DNA of 64,000 nt, taken from contig JADFQO010000006.1 of NCBI GenBank assembly GCA_022561775.1, forward strand, positions 50,289-114,288, in the 5' to 3' direction. Source of the stretch: Myxococcales bacterium (GTDB taxonomy: Bacteria > Myxococcota_A > UBA9160 > SMWR01). Position 1 is the stretch's first letter. Each line of letters begins with the position of its first letter. Below the pieces are notes generated by a model. It ran no database searches and was not told where the DNA came from. It was given only the letters and a program-made list of their open reading frames with translations. Made by a program: the position numbers and the translations under genes. Shown one piece after another: positions 35,604 to 43,562 of the stretch.

Positions 35604-36794
35604 TCAGCCCGCGCTGGCGTCTTCGAGCCAGGAGGAGAGCGGGCCGCTGCGCCGAACGGCGAGCCAGGCCTGCAGCCACCTCACGCCGTGGATCGCGAGG
35701 CAGCCGATGGTCCAGAGCGCCACCGCGGCCAATCCGAGATCGGCTCGGCCGACCAGCGTCGCAGCGCTGAGCAGGATCAGGTTGGGATTGCGGCGCGAAC
35801 TGATCAACCGGAAGCGCGAGTCCCAGCGCCGCCAGGTGTGAATGCGAACGCCAAAGGTCGCGATGAAGTTCCACTCCAGGAGCCGCAGCGCGATGTAGCC
35901 CGCGAACGTCGCGATCCCCGCCGCGTTCCACCAACTCGGTTCGGGAACCAGTGCATTGCCGACGCCCCACCACCAGGCGATCCACCAGAACGGTGGATGA
36001 AGCATGTCGATGAGGTGGTCGAAGTAGTTCCCGAAGGTACTCGAGGTTTGGGTGACCCGAGCGAGCTTGCCGTCCACCGTGTCGAGAAACGACATCGCAA
36101 AACCCATGCTCAGCCCCAGCGCGAGATGGTGGGTCGCGAACAGATCGAGAACGACGAATACCAGCAGCAGGCTCACGGCCGTCACTGCGTTGGGGCTCAC
36201 GCCGAGTCTCGCCGCGAATCGCGTCGCGTAGAATGCGGGTCGCGGAAAGACGTGCTTCGTGACGATGTCCGTCACGCCCTTGTAGGCGAGCTCGAATGTG
36301 CGGGTCTCGATCTCATCGCGTGTCGTCTCGTTGACGGCGCGAATCAGCGGGCGGCTCCGCTTGCGCAGCTGGTCCTCGAAGACAGTCGGCGGGTTCGCGG
36401 CGTCGATCAGCTCGATGCCTGGCGGTAGATCTTCCTTGGAACGGGCCCCTCCGAGAATCAACGCGCGCCAACGATCGGCTTCGCTCGCTGCGCAGAGCAC
36501 GGCCACCGGTTGCGCGAGCCCGGAATCCTGCCAGTCGATGATCGCGCTGTCCGGAGCGGCAAGGATGAGCTTGACCGCCGAGCGATCGAAGAAGTAGTCG
36601 ACGCGGAAGATCGCGATGGTGCCATCTTTCGGGATAGCCTCGGTGCCCGAGGGAAGCGGCTCGAGCCCCGCTCCGAGGAGCACCTGCTCCAGCAGCACGG
36701 CGACGTCGCGCCCCCAGACCTGCTGGCTGCATTGGCCGAGAAGCTGGTAGGCGACGCGCACGCCTGGCTTGGGTTGGGCATCTTCCGACGTCAT
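35604..36794 (-). CDS. CDP-alcohol phosphatidyltransferase family membrane protein with N-terminal nucleotidyltransferase-like domain
   Basis: 396 residues. The C-terminal half holds the CDP-alcohol signature DG-KL-AR-(8)-G-(3)-D-(3)-D, read in DTVDGKLARVTQTSS and FGNYFDHLIDM, with about five membrane helices. It would transfer a substituted phosphate from a CDP-alcohol to an alcohol, making a phospholipid or a soluble phosphodiester. The N-terminal 150 residues are a soluble domain (GTIAIFRVDYFFDRSAVKLI) possibly related to nucleotidyltransferases, as in fused inositol-phosphate or alcohol-phosphate enzymes; that part is uncertain. The ATG at 36794 is preferred to 36809. Substrate unknown. 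Confidence 0.8.
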   Translation of the reverse strand: MTSEDAQPKPGVRVAYQLLGQCSQQVWGRDVAVLLEQVLLGAGLEPLPSGTEAIPKDGTIAIFRVDYFFDRSAVKLILAAPDSAIIDWQDSGLAQPVAVLCAASEADRWRALILGGARSKEDLPPGIELIDAANPPTVFEDQLRKRSRPLIRAVNETTRDEIETRTFELAYKGVTDIVTKHVFPRPAFYATRFAARLGVSPNAVTAVSLLLVFVVLDLFATHHLALGLSMGFAMSFLDTVDGKLARVTQTSSTFGNYFDHLIDMLHPPFWWIAWWWGVGNALVPEPSWWNAAGIATFAGYIALRLLEWNFIATFGVRIHTWRRWDSRFRLISSRRNPNLILLSAATLVGRADLGLAAVALWTIGCLAIHGVRWLQAWLAVRRSGPLSSWLEDASAG

Positions 36795-36870
36795 CGGGTT
36801 CTCCCGCACGCCGTCTCATAGCAAACGCGCGGAGGTTAGACAGCGCTCGAGAACGGTACGACGGAAATCC

Positions 36871-37341
36871 TCAAACCGCGCGGCAGAGATCGCCGTGGGG
36901 TGAGTCCCTTAGAAGGTCGATGAATTCACGGCCGCCCATGTAGATGAGATCACAGTGGTCGCCGCCTTCGAAGTAGACGCACGAGAGTCTGCGGAGTCGA
37001 TCGTCGTAGACGGTCGGGATTCCGTAGGCGTGACCGAGGGGCGGCAGCGCGCCGATCTCGCAGTCGGGAAAGACGTCCGCCAGTTCGGCCTCGCTCGCGA
37101 GTTCGAGCTTCCGATTCAATTGGCGTTCGAGTTTCTTCAGGTCGACCCGATACGAGGCCGGCACGATCGCGAGCAGGTAGCCGCGCTCGTCTTCGAGCAG
37201 CACGGTCTTGACGAGCTGATCTTCCCAGATGAACGCGACATCGGCGGTCTCCGCGCTGGATCTCGAGTACGGATGTTGCAGGGTTTCGTAACTCACGCCG
37301 TTGGCTTCGAGATACCACTGAACGGTTTTTGCGATGGTCAT
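36871..37341 (-). CDS. YbaK/EbsC family aminoacyl-tRNA deacylase
   Basis: 156 residues of the YbaK/ProX editing fold, which hydrolyses mischarged tRNAs (for example Cys-tRNA-Pro or Ala-tRNA-Pro) in trans. Family features are the N-terminal YETLQHPYSRSSAETADVA, the catalytic-lysine strand DQLVKTVLLEDERGYLLAIV, VPASYRVDLKKL, and the ligand-site loops FPDCEIGALPPLGHAYGIP and CVYFEGGDHCDLIYMGGREF. The exact substrate cannot be read from sequence. It starts at 37341; no close operon partner is seen. Confidence 0.88.
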   Translation of the reverse strand: MTIAKTVQWYLEANGVSYETLQHPYSRSSAETADVAFIWEDQLVKTVLLEDERGYLLAIVPASYRVDLKKLERQLNRKLELASEAELADVFPDCEIGALPPLGHAYGIPTVYDDRLRRLSCVYFEGGDHCDLIYMGGREFIDLLRDSPHGDLCRAV

Positions 37342-37646
37342 GTTCTTTCCCTCCGAGCGCCGCGCGACGGGGACGGGCTACGGAGAGGGAGCGGAACGAT
37401 CGGGATCCTGCAGCAGCGGGGGCGGCGATCGCTGACAGCGTGAGCAGACGGGCTGGGGGCCCCGTCGAATCCGCACCCTCGCCGACAGAGGTTCCTCGCC
37501 GGTCCGGGCGGTGACCCGACCAATCTGCACCAAGAACGGGTGCCAATGCAAGCGGAGATTTTACCCCTGCGGGGAGGGTCCCGTTCGCCCCAGCCGCATG
37601 GTGCCCAAAGGGAGGAGAGATCGCGGAAGGCGCAAAACGCGACCCG
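37342..37646. other. 305-bp intergenic region between YbaK-type gene and desaturase
   Basis: I see no convincing gene, RNA or repeat. A plus-strand frame near 37511 contains a cluster of cysteines (CTKNGCQCKRRFYPC) but is followed by unstructured Arg/Pro-rich sequence and looks like chance coding. The promoter of the YbaK-type gene should lie at the left side but no clear boxes are visible. Confidence 0.4.
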
Positions 37647-38432
37647 CTAGCGGTTCTGTGCGGAAGCCGCGTAAACGCCCTCCTGCGTCCCGGGTGCGCG
37701 ATTGTCAGCCGTAAACTGAACGATCCCGATTGCCGCGAGCATGCGGATCACGAGGTAGGCCGGATCGATCTCGAACCAGCGCGCCGCGAAGTTGGGCGCC
37801 ATGCGGGCCTGGTGGTGGTTGTTCTGGAAGAGCTCTCCGAGCGTCAGGAAGTCGAAGGGGAGGGTGTTCCTCGAAGCGTCGGGCGTGTCAAAATTCCGGT
37901 AGCCGTATTTGTGCCCGCACCAGTTGACGATCGCGCCGTGGATCGGTCCCATCAGGAAGTGAACCGGCAGCAGCGCGAAGTAGAAGATGCTCGGCGCAAA
38001 TGCGATGTAGAACAGCGTGTAGGCCGCGCCGAACGCGATTCCCGTGGACCAGCGATGCGCGATCCGGTCGAGAGCCTCCCACTCTAGGAGGCCGCTCGCA
38101 AAGCGCGCTTCCGGTTCCACCCGGCGCTGGACGAGATCGCGGTAGCGGTTCTTGGTGTGGAGCATCATCGCGAGCGGGTTCTTCTGAAAGAGGGGTGAGT
38201 GTGGATCCCGCCGGGTATCGCTGAAAGCGTGATGCTCGCGGTGCAGGATCGCATAACCCCGTGGCGACAGGAAGGACGACCCTTGCGCAAGCCACGTCAA
38301 GAAGTAGAAAACGCGTTCCCAGCGGTGACTCATGACAAATTGGCGGTGGGCGCCGTAGCGGTGCAGAAAGAAAGTCTGGAAGAAGATCGACAGGAGCCAG
38401 TGTCCGATGAAGAAGAGTGTGATCGCGAGCAT
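37647..38432 (-). CDS. Acyl-CoA/acyl-lipid delta-9 type fatty acid desaturase
   Basis: A 261-residue di-iron membrane desaturase that introduces a double bond into acyl chains. The three histidine boxes are present: HRYGAH (HxxxxH), HREHHAF (HxxHH) and NNHHQ. Hydrophobic helices surround them, beginning MLAITLFFIGHWLLSIFFQT. The length is at the short end for the family (no cytochrome b5 fusion). It would adjust membrane fluidity. The gene stands alone on the minus strand and diverges from miaE, with about 250 bp between. Confidence 0.87.
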   Translation of the reverse strand: MLAITLFFIGHWLLSIFFQTFFLHRYGAHRQFVMSHRWERVFYFLTWLAQGSSFLSPRGYAILHREHHAFSDTRRDPHSPLFQKNPLAMMLHTKNRYRDLVQRRVEPEARFASGLLEWEALDRIAHRWSTGIAFGAAYTLFYIAFAPSIFYFALLPVHFLMGPIHGAIVNWCGHKYGYRNFDTPDASRNTLPFDFLTLGELFQNNHHQARMAPNFAARWFEIDPAYLVIRMLAAIGIVQFTADNRAPGTQEGVYAASAQNR

Positions 38433-38684
38433 CTTCCCGTTGCCTCGTTTTGCGTTGTTTCGGGTTGGGATTCGCTCGACGCGGGCACCCCCGACCGCGC
38501 CGCCAATCGGACGCTATCTGTCCAATCGGCCGGTTTCCGCAGGGTTTCGTAATAGTTATGTGATAGCGCTGCGAACTCCGGCCAAACCCGGACGAGAGCG
38601 CGGGAAGAGACCGGGGGCCGGGCGATCGCAGGGCGGCGCGGATCGATGGGGCCGAGCGGCGCCGGCGGGTACAATCGGCGCGCT

Positions 38685-39260
38685 GTGCTGAATCTGGCCT
38701 CCAGGACCGACCCGGGCTGGGTCGAAGCCGCGCTGTCGGACCTCGACGAGCTGCTGCTCGATCACGCCCACTGCGAACGGAAGGCCGCGGGCATGGCGCT
38801 GCGTCTGATGTTCCGCTACCCGGACCGGCCGTTTCTTCACGACCCGCTATCCCGGCTCGCGCGTGAAGAGCTCGCCCATTACGAGGAAGTGCTGCGGGCG
38901 CTCGCTGCGCGCGGTGGTTCGATGCGCCGGCAACGCCCGAGCCCCTACGCGGGCCGGCTCTACCACTGTGTGCGGAGCGCGGAGCCCGAGCGCCTGGTCG
39001 ATACGCTGCTCGTGGGTGCGCTCATCGAGGCGCGCAGTTGTGAGCGCTTCAAATTGCTCGCGGAAGCGGTCGACGATCCGAGCCTGCGCGCGCTCTACAA
39101 CGGCCTGCTCGCGAGCGAGGCCCGGCACCACGGTTCCTACCTCGAGTTGGCGATTCGGGCGAGCGACGAAGGCTCCGCGCGCGCGCGCCTGTCCGAGCTC
39201 GCGCAGCGCGAGGCGGAGATCATCTCCGATCCGTCGCCGATGGTGCGCATGCACGCCTGA
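38685..39260 (+). CDS. miaE: tRNA-(ms2io6A37) hydroxylase MiaE-like
   Basis: A 191-residue non-haem di-iron monooxygenase that hydroxylates the isopentenyl group of ms2i6A37 in tRNA. The ferritin-like four-helix bundle shows the carboxylate/His ligands: LLLDHAHCERKAAGMAL, ARE-ELAHYEEVL, GALIEARSCERFKLLAE and LLASEARHHGSYLELA. This E, ExxH, E, ExxH pattern fits MiaE. The GTG at 38685 (MLNLASRTDPGWVEAAL) fits the family start. It occurs next to a dienelactone hydrolase gene, with no obvious functional link. Confidence 0.9.
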   Translation: MLNLASRTDPGWVEAALSDLDELLLDHAHCERKAAGMALRLMFRYPDRPFLHDPLSRLAREELAHYEEVLRALAARGGSMRRQRPSPYAGRLYHCVRSAEPERLVDTLLVGALIEARSCERFKLLAEAVDDPSLRALYNGLLASEARHHGSYLELAIRASDEGSARARLSELAQREAEIISDPSPMVRMHA

Positions 39261-39403
39261 TCCGGCGGCTCGAAGTGGGCGGAGTTCACGCTGAGGTTGA
39301 CGGCTCACGGGACGTTGGCGCAAAGTTCCCGTTCTCGACGTTCGGCAACTCGAGCGCGAGAATGAACCGAACAGGGTCGCGGGCGAAAGCGCGACGACAG
39401 CAC

Positions 39404-39420
39404 CCGGAACCGGGTTCCGG
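39404..39420. promoter_or_regulatory. 17-bp perfect inverted repeat upstream of the dienelactone hydrolase gene
   Basis: CCGGAACC and GGTTCCGG face each other across a single G, 36 bases before the ATG at 39456. A compact symmetric site in this position suggests an operator for a dimeric repressor. Its short loop argues against an RNA hairpin. Confidence 0.45.
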
Positions 39421-39455
39421 TACACAGCATGCGAGCGAAGGAAAGAAAGAGCGCG

Positions 39456-40205
39456 ATGAACATCACGACCGAATCGATTCAAATCCCGCTCGAGGGTGGC
39501 GGCACGATGGGCGGCTACCTCGCCCGGCCCGACGACCGCGAAGCCCGTCCCGCGATTCTGGTCTTCATGGAGATCTTCGGCATCAACTCGCACATTCGGG
39601 ACGTCGCGGAGCGGCTCGCGCGCGAGGGCTATGTTGCGCTCGCCCCCGACTACTTTCAGCGCACCGGTCCGGGTGTCGAATACGGGTACGACGACGAGGG
39701 TATGGAGCGCGGCATGGCGCTGCTCGGTGCGCTCAAGGCCGACGAGATGATCTCCGACGTCGATGCCGCGATCGCCTGGCTCGAAGCGAGAACGGACGTC
39801 CAGAGCGAGCGCATCGGCGCGATCGGCTTCTGCATCGGGGGCCAGATGGCCTACCTGAGCGCCTGCGAGACATCCGTGTGCTGCGTGGCGAGTTTCTACG
39901 GCGGCGGGATCGCGGCGCCCGCGGGACCGGGCGGCGCGGAGTCGACGATCGGCCGCACGGGCAAGATCAAGGGCAGGATTCTCTGCCTGTTCGGCGAAGA
40001 GGACGGCTACATCCCCCCGGAGCAGGTCGCAGCCATTTCGGCTGCGCTGAAGGATGCTGGCGTGAACCACGAAACGGTCGTCTATCCCGGAGCCGATCAC
40101 GGATTTTTCTGCGACCAGCGCGAGAGCTACCAACAGGCCGCCGCGACCGACGCGTGGGATCGCGTCAAGGCGCTCTTCGCAGCCGAACTCCGGGGCGATC
40201 GCTGA
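39456..40205 (+). CDS. Dienelactone hydrolase family protein
   Basis: A 249-residue alpha/beta hydrolase. The Cys-Asp-His triad is in place: C126 in GAIGFCIGG, D183 in GEEDGYIP and H215 in GADHGFF, with E39 in FMEIFG matching the family's activating glutamate. Family members cleave dienelactones in chlorocatechol and related aromatic breakdown, or act as general carboxymethylenebutenolidases or esterases. No other aromatic-degradation genes lie near, so the true substrate is open. The ATG at 39456 follows an AGGAAAG site; a start at 39429 is possible. A palindrome upstream may control it. Confidence 0.88.
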   Translation: MNITTESIQIPLEGGGTMGGYLARPDDREARPAILVFMEIFGINSHIRDVAERLAREGYVALAPDYFQRTGPGVEYGYDDEGMERGMALLGALKADEMISDVDAAIAWLEARTDVQSERIGAIGFCIGGQMAYLSACETSVCCVASFYGGGIAAPAGPGGAESTIGRTGKIKGRILCLFGEEDGYIPPEQVAAISAALKDAGVNHETVVYPGADHGFFCDQRESYQQAAATDAWDRVKALFAAELRGDR

Positions 40206-40346
40206 GCGACTGCGCGTGACGTGACTCGCGAGCGAATCCGCAGCGCTGGCGAGAGCGCGCTATCTTGCGTGCGCGGCCCCGCGGACGCAGAGCCGCGCGA
40301 CCTTTTCAGCGACGGGATCCACTGGATCCGGAGAGAGCCCACGCGC

Positions 40347-40529
40347 GTGACGCGCCTTCTCGCACTGACCTTCGGACTCGCGGTAGCGACGGCAGCCTTC
40401 TACATGCTCGTCTCGAGCACGGTACCGCCGCCCGTGGCATCGAAACCGCCTCGGATTGAGATCGACGACGCCTCCCGTGCGAAGCTCGAGCGCGTACTCG
40501 ACGAGGCCGTAACCCAAGGAGAAGACTGA
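40347..40529 (+). CDS. Small single-pass membrane protein upstream of dgt
   Basis: A 60-residue protein of unknown function: a single hydrophobic helix (LLALTFGLAVATAAFYMLVS), a Pro-rich linker, then an amphipathic helix (RAKLERVLDEAVTQGED). I chose the GTG at 40347, preceded by GGAGAGAG nine bases away; the frame is open from 40221, but that part is Arg-rich and lacks a good ribosome-binding site. The stop is three bases before the dgt start, so the two genes are probably co-translated. Confidence 0.5.
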   Translation: MTRLLALTFGLAVATAAFYMLVSSTVPPPVASKPPRIEIDDASRAKLERVLDEAVTQGED

Positions 40530-40532
40530 GGC

Positions 40533-41672
40533 GTGGCTGCGCTCCGCAATCGGGAGGCTTTCGAGGCCGAAGAACGCGAGCGCCTCGCCCCGTGCGCGGC
40601 CAGAAGCGCCGAGTCTCGCGGGCGCGTGGTCGACGAGCCCGAGGCCGCCTACCGCACCGTCTACCAGCGCGACCGCGACCGCATCGTTCACTCGGCGGCG
40701 TTTCGTCGGCTGGAGTACAAGACCCAGGTCTTCATCTATCACGAAGGAGACCACTATCGAAATCGCCTGACCCACACACTCGAGGGTTCGCAGATCGCGC
40801 GCACGATCGCGCGTGCGTTGCGGCTCAACGAAGAACTGACCGAAGCCGTGATCCTCGCCCACGACCTCGGCCACACCCCGTTCGGTCACGCCGGTGAGCG
40901 CGTGCTCGCGGAGCTGATGCGTGAGGACGGGGGATTCGACCACAACCGCCAGAGTCTGCGGATCGTCGACCTGCTCGAAGAGCGCTATCCGGAATTCCGC
41001 GGCCTGAACCTCAGCTACGAGACCCGTGAGGGAATCCTGAAGCACGGTGCCGACTGGCCACACCCGGTTCCCATTCCCGAAGTCAGCGCCCAACCCGGTC
41101 TCGAGGCCCAGGTCGCCGACCACTCGGACGAAATCGCCTACACGGTTCACGATCTGGACGATGGGCTGCGGTCCGGCTTGTTGAATCAGGCGGATCTGAA
41201 GTGCGTGCGGCTTTGGAACGAGACCCACCAGCGGGTGCTCGACGAAATCGGCACCGCGTCCCCTCGCGTGCTCCGCGCCCAGACGATACGCGCGCTCGTG
41301 GATCGGCTCGTGACCGAACTCGTCGACTACTCGGCCGCGAGGATCGATGCGTCGGGAGTCGGCTCGATCGAGGAAGTCCGGCGCACGCAGCAGCGCATCA
41401 TCGGATTTGCGCCGGAGTTCGATGAAATCCGCCTGGAGCTCAAGCGCTTCCTCTACGAGAAACTCTACGAACACCCGCGGGTCGCCGAGGCCAGCCATCG
41501 CGCTGCGGAAGCGATCCGCGATCTATTTGCGATCTATCGGGCCGCCCCGGGCTTGCTGCCGGAGCACGTTCGAGCGAGGATCGAGCTGGACGGGGAGGCT
41601 CGCACCGTCGCGGATTACGTGGCAGGCATGACCGATCGGTTCGCTCTGGGGGAGCGAGAGAGGCTGAAGTAG
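40533..41672 (+). CDS. dgt: Deoxyguanosinetriphosphate triphosphohydrolase-like protein
   Basis: A 379-residue HD-superfamily enzyme that hydrolyses dNTPs to deoxynucleoside and triphosphate. Visible motifs: HSAAFRRLEYKTQVF, NRLTHTLEGSQIARTIARAL with the first His, VILAHDLGHTPFGHAGE with the HD pair, FDHNRQSLRI and DEIAYTVHDLDDGLRSG. Length and motifs fit the type 2 (non-enterobacterial) Dgt subfamily. The GTG start is four bases after the small membrane protein gene. It helps balance nucleotide pools and can restrict phage DNA synthesis in some bacteria. Confidence 0.93.
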   Translation: MAALRNREAFEAEERERLAPCAARSAESRGRVVDEPEAAYRTVYQRDRDRIVHSAAFRRLEYKTQVFIYHEGDHYRNRLTHTLEGSQIARTIARALRLNEELTEAVILAHDLGHTPFGHAGERVLAELMREDGGFDHNRQSLRIVDLLEERYPEFRGLNLSYETREGILKHGADWPHPVPIPEVSAQPGLEAQVADHSDEIAYTVHDLDDGLRSGLLNQADLKCVRLWNETHQRVLDEIGTASPRVLRAQTIRALVDRLVTELVDYSAARIDASGVGSIEEVRRTQQRIIGFAPEFDEIRLELKRFLYEKLYEHPRVAEASHRAAEAIRDLFAIYRAAPGLLPEHVRARIELDGEARTVADYVAGMTDRFALGERERLK

Positions 41673-41676
41673 CCTA

Positions 41677-41762
41677 GCCGGCGAATCCTAGGGATTCGCT
41701 TGCGGCGCCGGGACCTGTTCGGTCCCGTCTGGCCGGCGAATCCTAGGGATTCGCTTGCGGCG
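41677..41762. repeat. REP-like hairpin doublet, copy 1
   Basis: A 31-bp unit (GCCGGCGAATCC, TAG, GGATTCGCTTGCGGCG) occurs identically at 41677-41707 and 41732-41762. Each contains a GCGAATCC/GGATTCGC stem. The 24 bases between carry a second hairpin, GGACC-TGTTC-GGTCC. A further hairpin (CCCGAA/TTCGGG) follows near 41770-41785. The same three-part module is found at 55276-55362. Confidence 0.8.
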
Positions 41763-41964
41763 TTGGCAGACCCGAAATTCGGGCCTGCCTCCTAGAGGAC
41801 CAGGCTCGAGGCCCCGCGGCGTTGGAGCCGCGAGCAGTTGGAATATGGCCGCTGGCGGCTCGGGTCGAGGGCGCCCATCCTTGCACACTCCCTGGGGTTC
41901 TCGGGCTTCTCGTAGAAGATCGGAATTCCATTCAACCCGAACGGGGTTCGACGGAGAGTTCGCG

Positions 41965-43143
41965 ATGAGTTCCGCGAAGGACATCGGCCTGCCGGAGGCG
42001 CTGGAACGGGCGGCGGCCGCGCTGCCCGGCGACGCGGACGAGATTCGCCCCGCCAACGGCGATCCGTTCGCGCTGTTGTCGCTGCTGGATGCCGAGGCGT
42101 CGCAGCGCGTGCTGGAGTGGCTGCTCGTCAACGAACCACTCGCGGGTAACGAACTCGTCGAAGCCTGGGCGGATGCGGGTGGGGATGCGGCGGCGCTGCT
42201 CACGCGGATCGATGGCTCCGGCTTTTCCAAGGCGGCCCGTAAGGTGCTGCGCCGCGCCCACCACCGCATGCGTTCGCGGGGAGAGTCGATCCCGGAGCGC
42301 GTTGGGCAGCCGATCGTCGCAACCCTGCCCAAGGTCGTGGATGAGATCGCGGTTTCGCTGGTTTCCGGTCTGGATCCACGCGGTACGCGGATGGCCTACA
42401 TCGTCGAATCCGACCCTTCTGGTGGCGCGCGCTTGTTCGCAGTGGCGATCGACGAGGATCGCGGCGTTCGAGAGCTCGAGGTCTTCAGCGCGGGTCGGAG
42501 CAAGCTCAAGGCGTTCATCCGCGATTGCACCCGGCGCGAGGAGTATCCGGCCGTCGAAGCCCCTATTGACGCGGTGCGGGCGCTGATCGCGCGCTCGGCG
42601 GCCGCGCAGCCGGCCGACCGGCCGGCGCCGCGAGCCTTCGCGGAGTGGCGCTCCCACATTGCGGACCCGGCCGAGGGTGCCTCGACGCCCGGCGAATTGG
42701 CGCGCGCCGCGTTGGCGGCAGACGACGCTGGAGAGGTGGGGGACGTGGGACGAGCGGTCGCGTTGGTGCGCGATCAGACGATCGGTCCGTGGCCGCCGCC
42801 CAACGAAACGCTGTCCGAGATCGTCCAGCGCCTGAGCGAAGTGGGGGAGGGGGTGCTCGATCGCGCCCTCGACGAAGCGGTCGACCGGGTTTTCGAGGCG
42901 GGGTTTGCGGGCCGGACCGCGAATCGCTTCGAGGAGACCGCGTACATCTTCTGGTGCCGCGAGTCGTTGGAGGACGCGCGCGCCTGTCTGGCGGCCGCGC
43001 AGGCGTTTCGCGGTACGAAGCTGGAGTTTCGAGAACTCGGGCGTGCGATGCTCGAGGTGGTGCTGGCCCCGACGCTGAAATCGATCGAGCAACAATCCCA
43101 GACGACGACGAGCAGCGATGGGCCCTCGTTGGGGAGTCCCTAG
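41965..43143 (+). CDS. Unknown protein, first gene of the DHH/QueE operon
   Basis: A 392-residue soluble, acidic, Ala-rich helical protein. I do not recognise the family. Residues 1-110 form a helical array (ALLSLLDAEASQRVLEWLLV; SKAARKVLRRAHHRMRSRG). A more beta-like middle segment (120-180) has VDEIAVSLVSGLDPRGTRMA and GGARLFAVAIDEDRGVRELE. The C-terminal half is helical again. The middle resembles hydrolase- or binding-type domains only loosely. The ATG at 41965 is chosen because the upstream open frame runs through REP-like repeats. The stop abuts the next ATG, so it is co-translated with a 116-residue protein and probably acts with the DHH-like protein. Confidence 0.7.
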   Translation: MSSAKDIGLPEALERAAAALPGDADEIRPANGDPFALLSLLDAEASQRVLEWLLVNEPLAGNELVEAWADAGGDAAALLTRIDGSGFSKAARKVLRRAHHRMRSRGESIPERVGQPIVATLPKVVDEIAVSLVSGLDPRGTRMAYIVESDPSGGARLFAVAIDEDRGVRELEVFSAGRSKLKAFIRDCTRREEYPAVEAPIDAVRALIARSAAAQPADRPAPRAFAEWRSHIADPAEGASTPGELARAALAADDAGEVGDVGRAVALVRDQTIGPWPPPNETLSEIVQRLSEVGEGVLDRALDEAVDRVFEAGFAGRTANRFEETAYIFWCRESLEDARACLAAAQAFRGTKLEFRELGRAMLEVVLAPTLKSIEQQSQTTTSSDGPSLGSP

Positions 43144-43494
43144 ATGCTGCTCGCCCGCGGGAAAATCTGGCACGCCAACTGGATCAAGAGTACCAGCATG
43201 GTCGGGCTCGAAATCGCGAAGGGTGCGTTGAATGAAGGCAGCTCCGAACTGCGGGAGCTGAAGATCGAGGTTCCGCTCGTGAAGTGGAGCCTCGTGGTCA
43301 AGAACGTACAATCGGACCGAAAGTTGCTCGGCGGCGTACTGCTGGAATTCGCTAAACACAAGGAGCGAGTCAGCGTGGCGGTGGGCAACGACCGGCTGTA
43401 TCTGGAGCTGCAACGTGTGATCATCGACGCGACGCTCGCGCTGCTGGAAGTCGGGGCGCTGAAGCTCACGCCGCCGAAACGCCCAGCTGGCTGA
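43144..43494 (+). CDS. Small unknown protein in the DHH/QueE operon
   Basis: 116 residues, probably alpha/beta and soluble. It begins LLARGKIWHANWIKSTSMVG and continues with ELKIEVPLVKWSLVVKNVQS, VLLEFAKHKERVSVAVGNDR and VIIDATLALLEVGALKL. No known motif is seen. It starts at the base after the preceding stop, which indicates translational coupling. About 70 bases separate it from the DHH-domain gene. Confidence 0.7.
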   Translation: MLLARGKIWHANWIKSTSMVGLEIAKGALNEGSSELRELKIEVPLVKWSLVVKNVQSDRKLLGGVLLEFAKHKERVSVAVGNDRLYLELQRVIIDATLALLEVGALKLTPPKRPAG

Positions 43495-43562
43495 ATCAGT
43501 GCACTTCGGGTCGGCGCACCACGCGCGGATCGCCCGACGGGACGATGGTAGATGGAGATGAG

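Noticed and set aside
37511..37714. Small frame with a cysteine cluster that could be a metal-binding peptide.
   Set aside because: Beyond the first 20 residues it is Arg/Pro-rich and overlaps the desaturase 3' end. No ribosome-binding site and no known motif.
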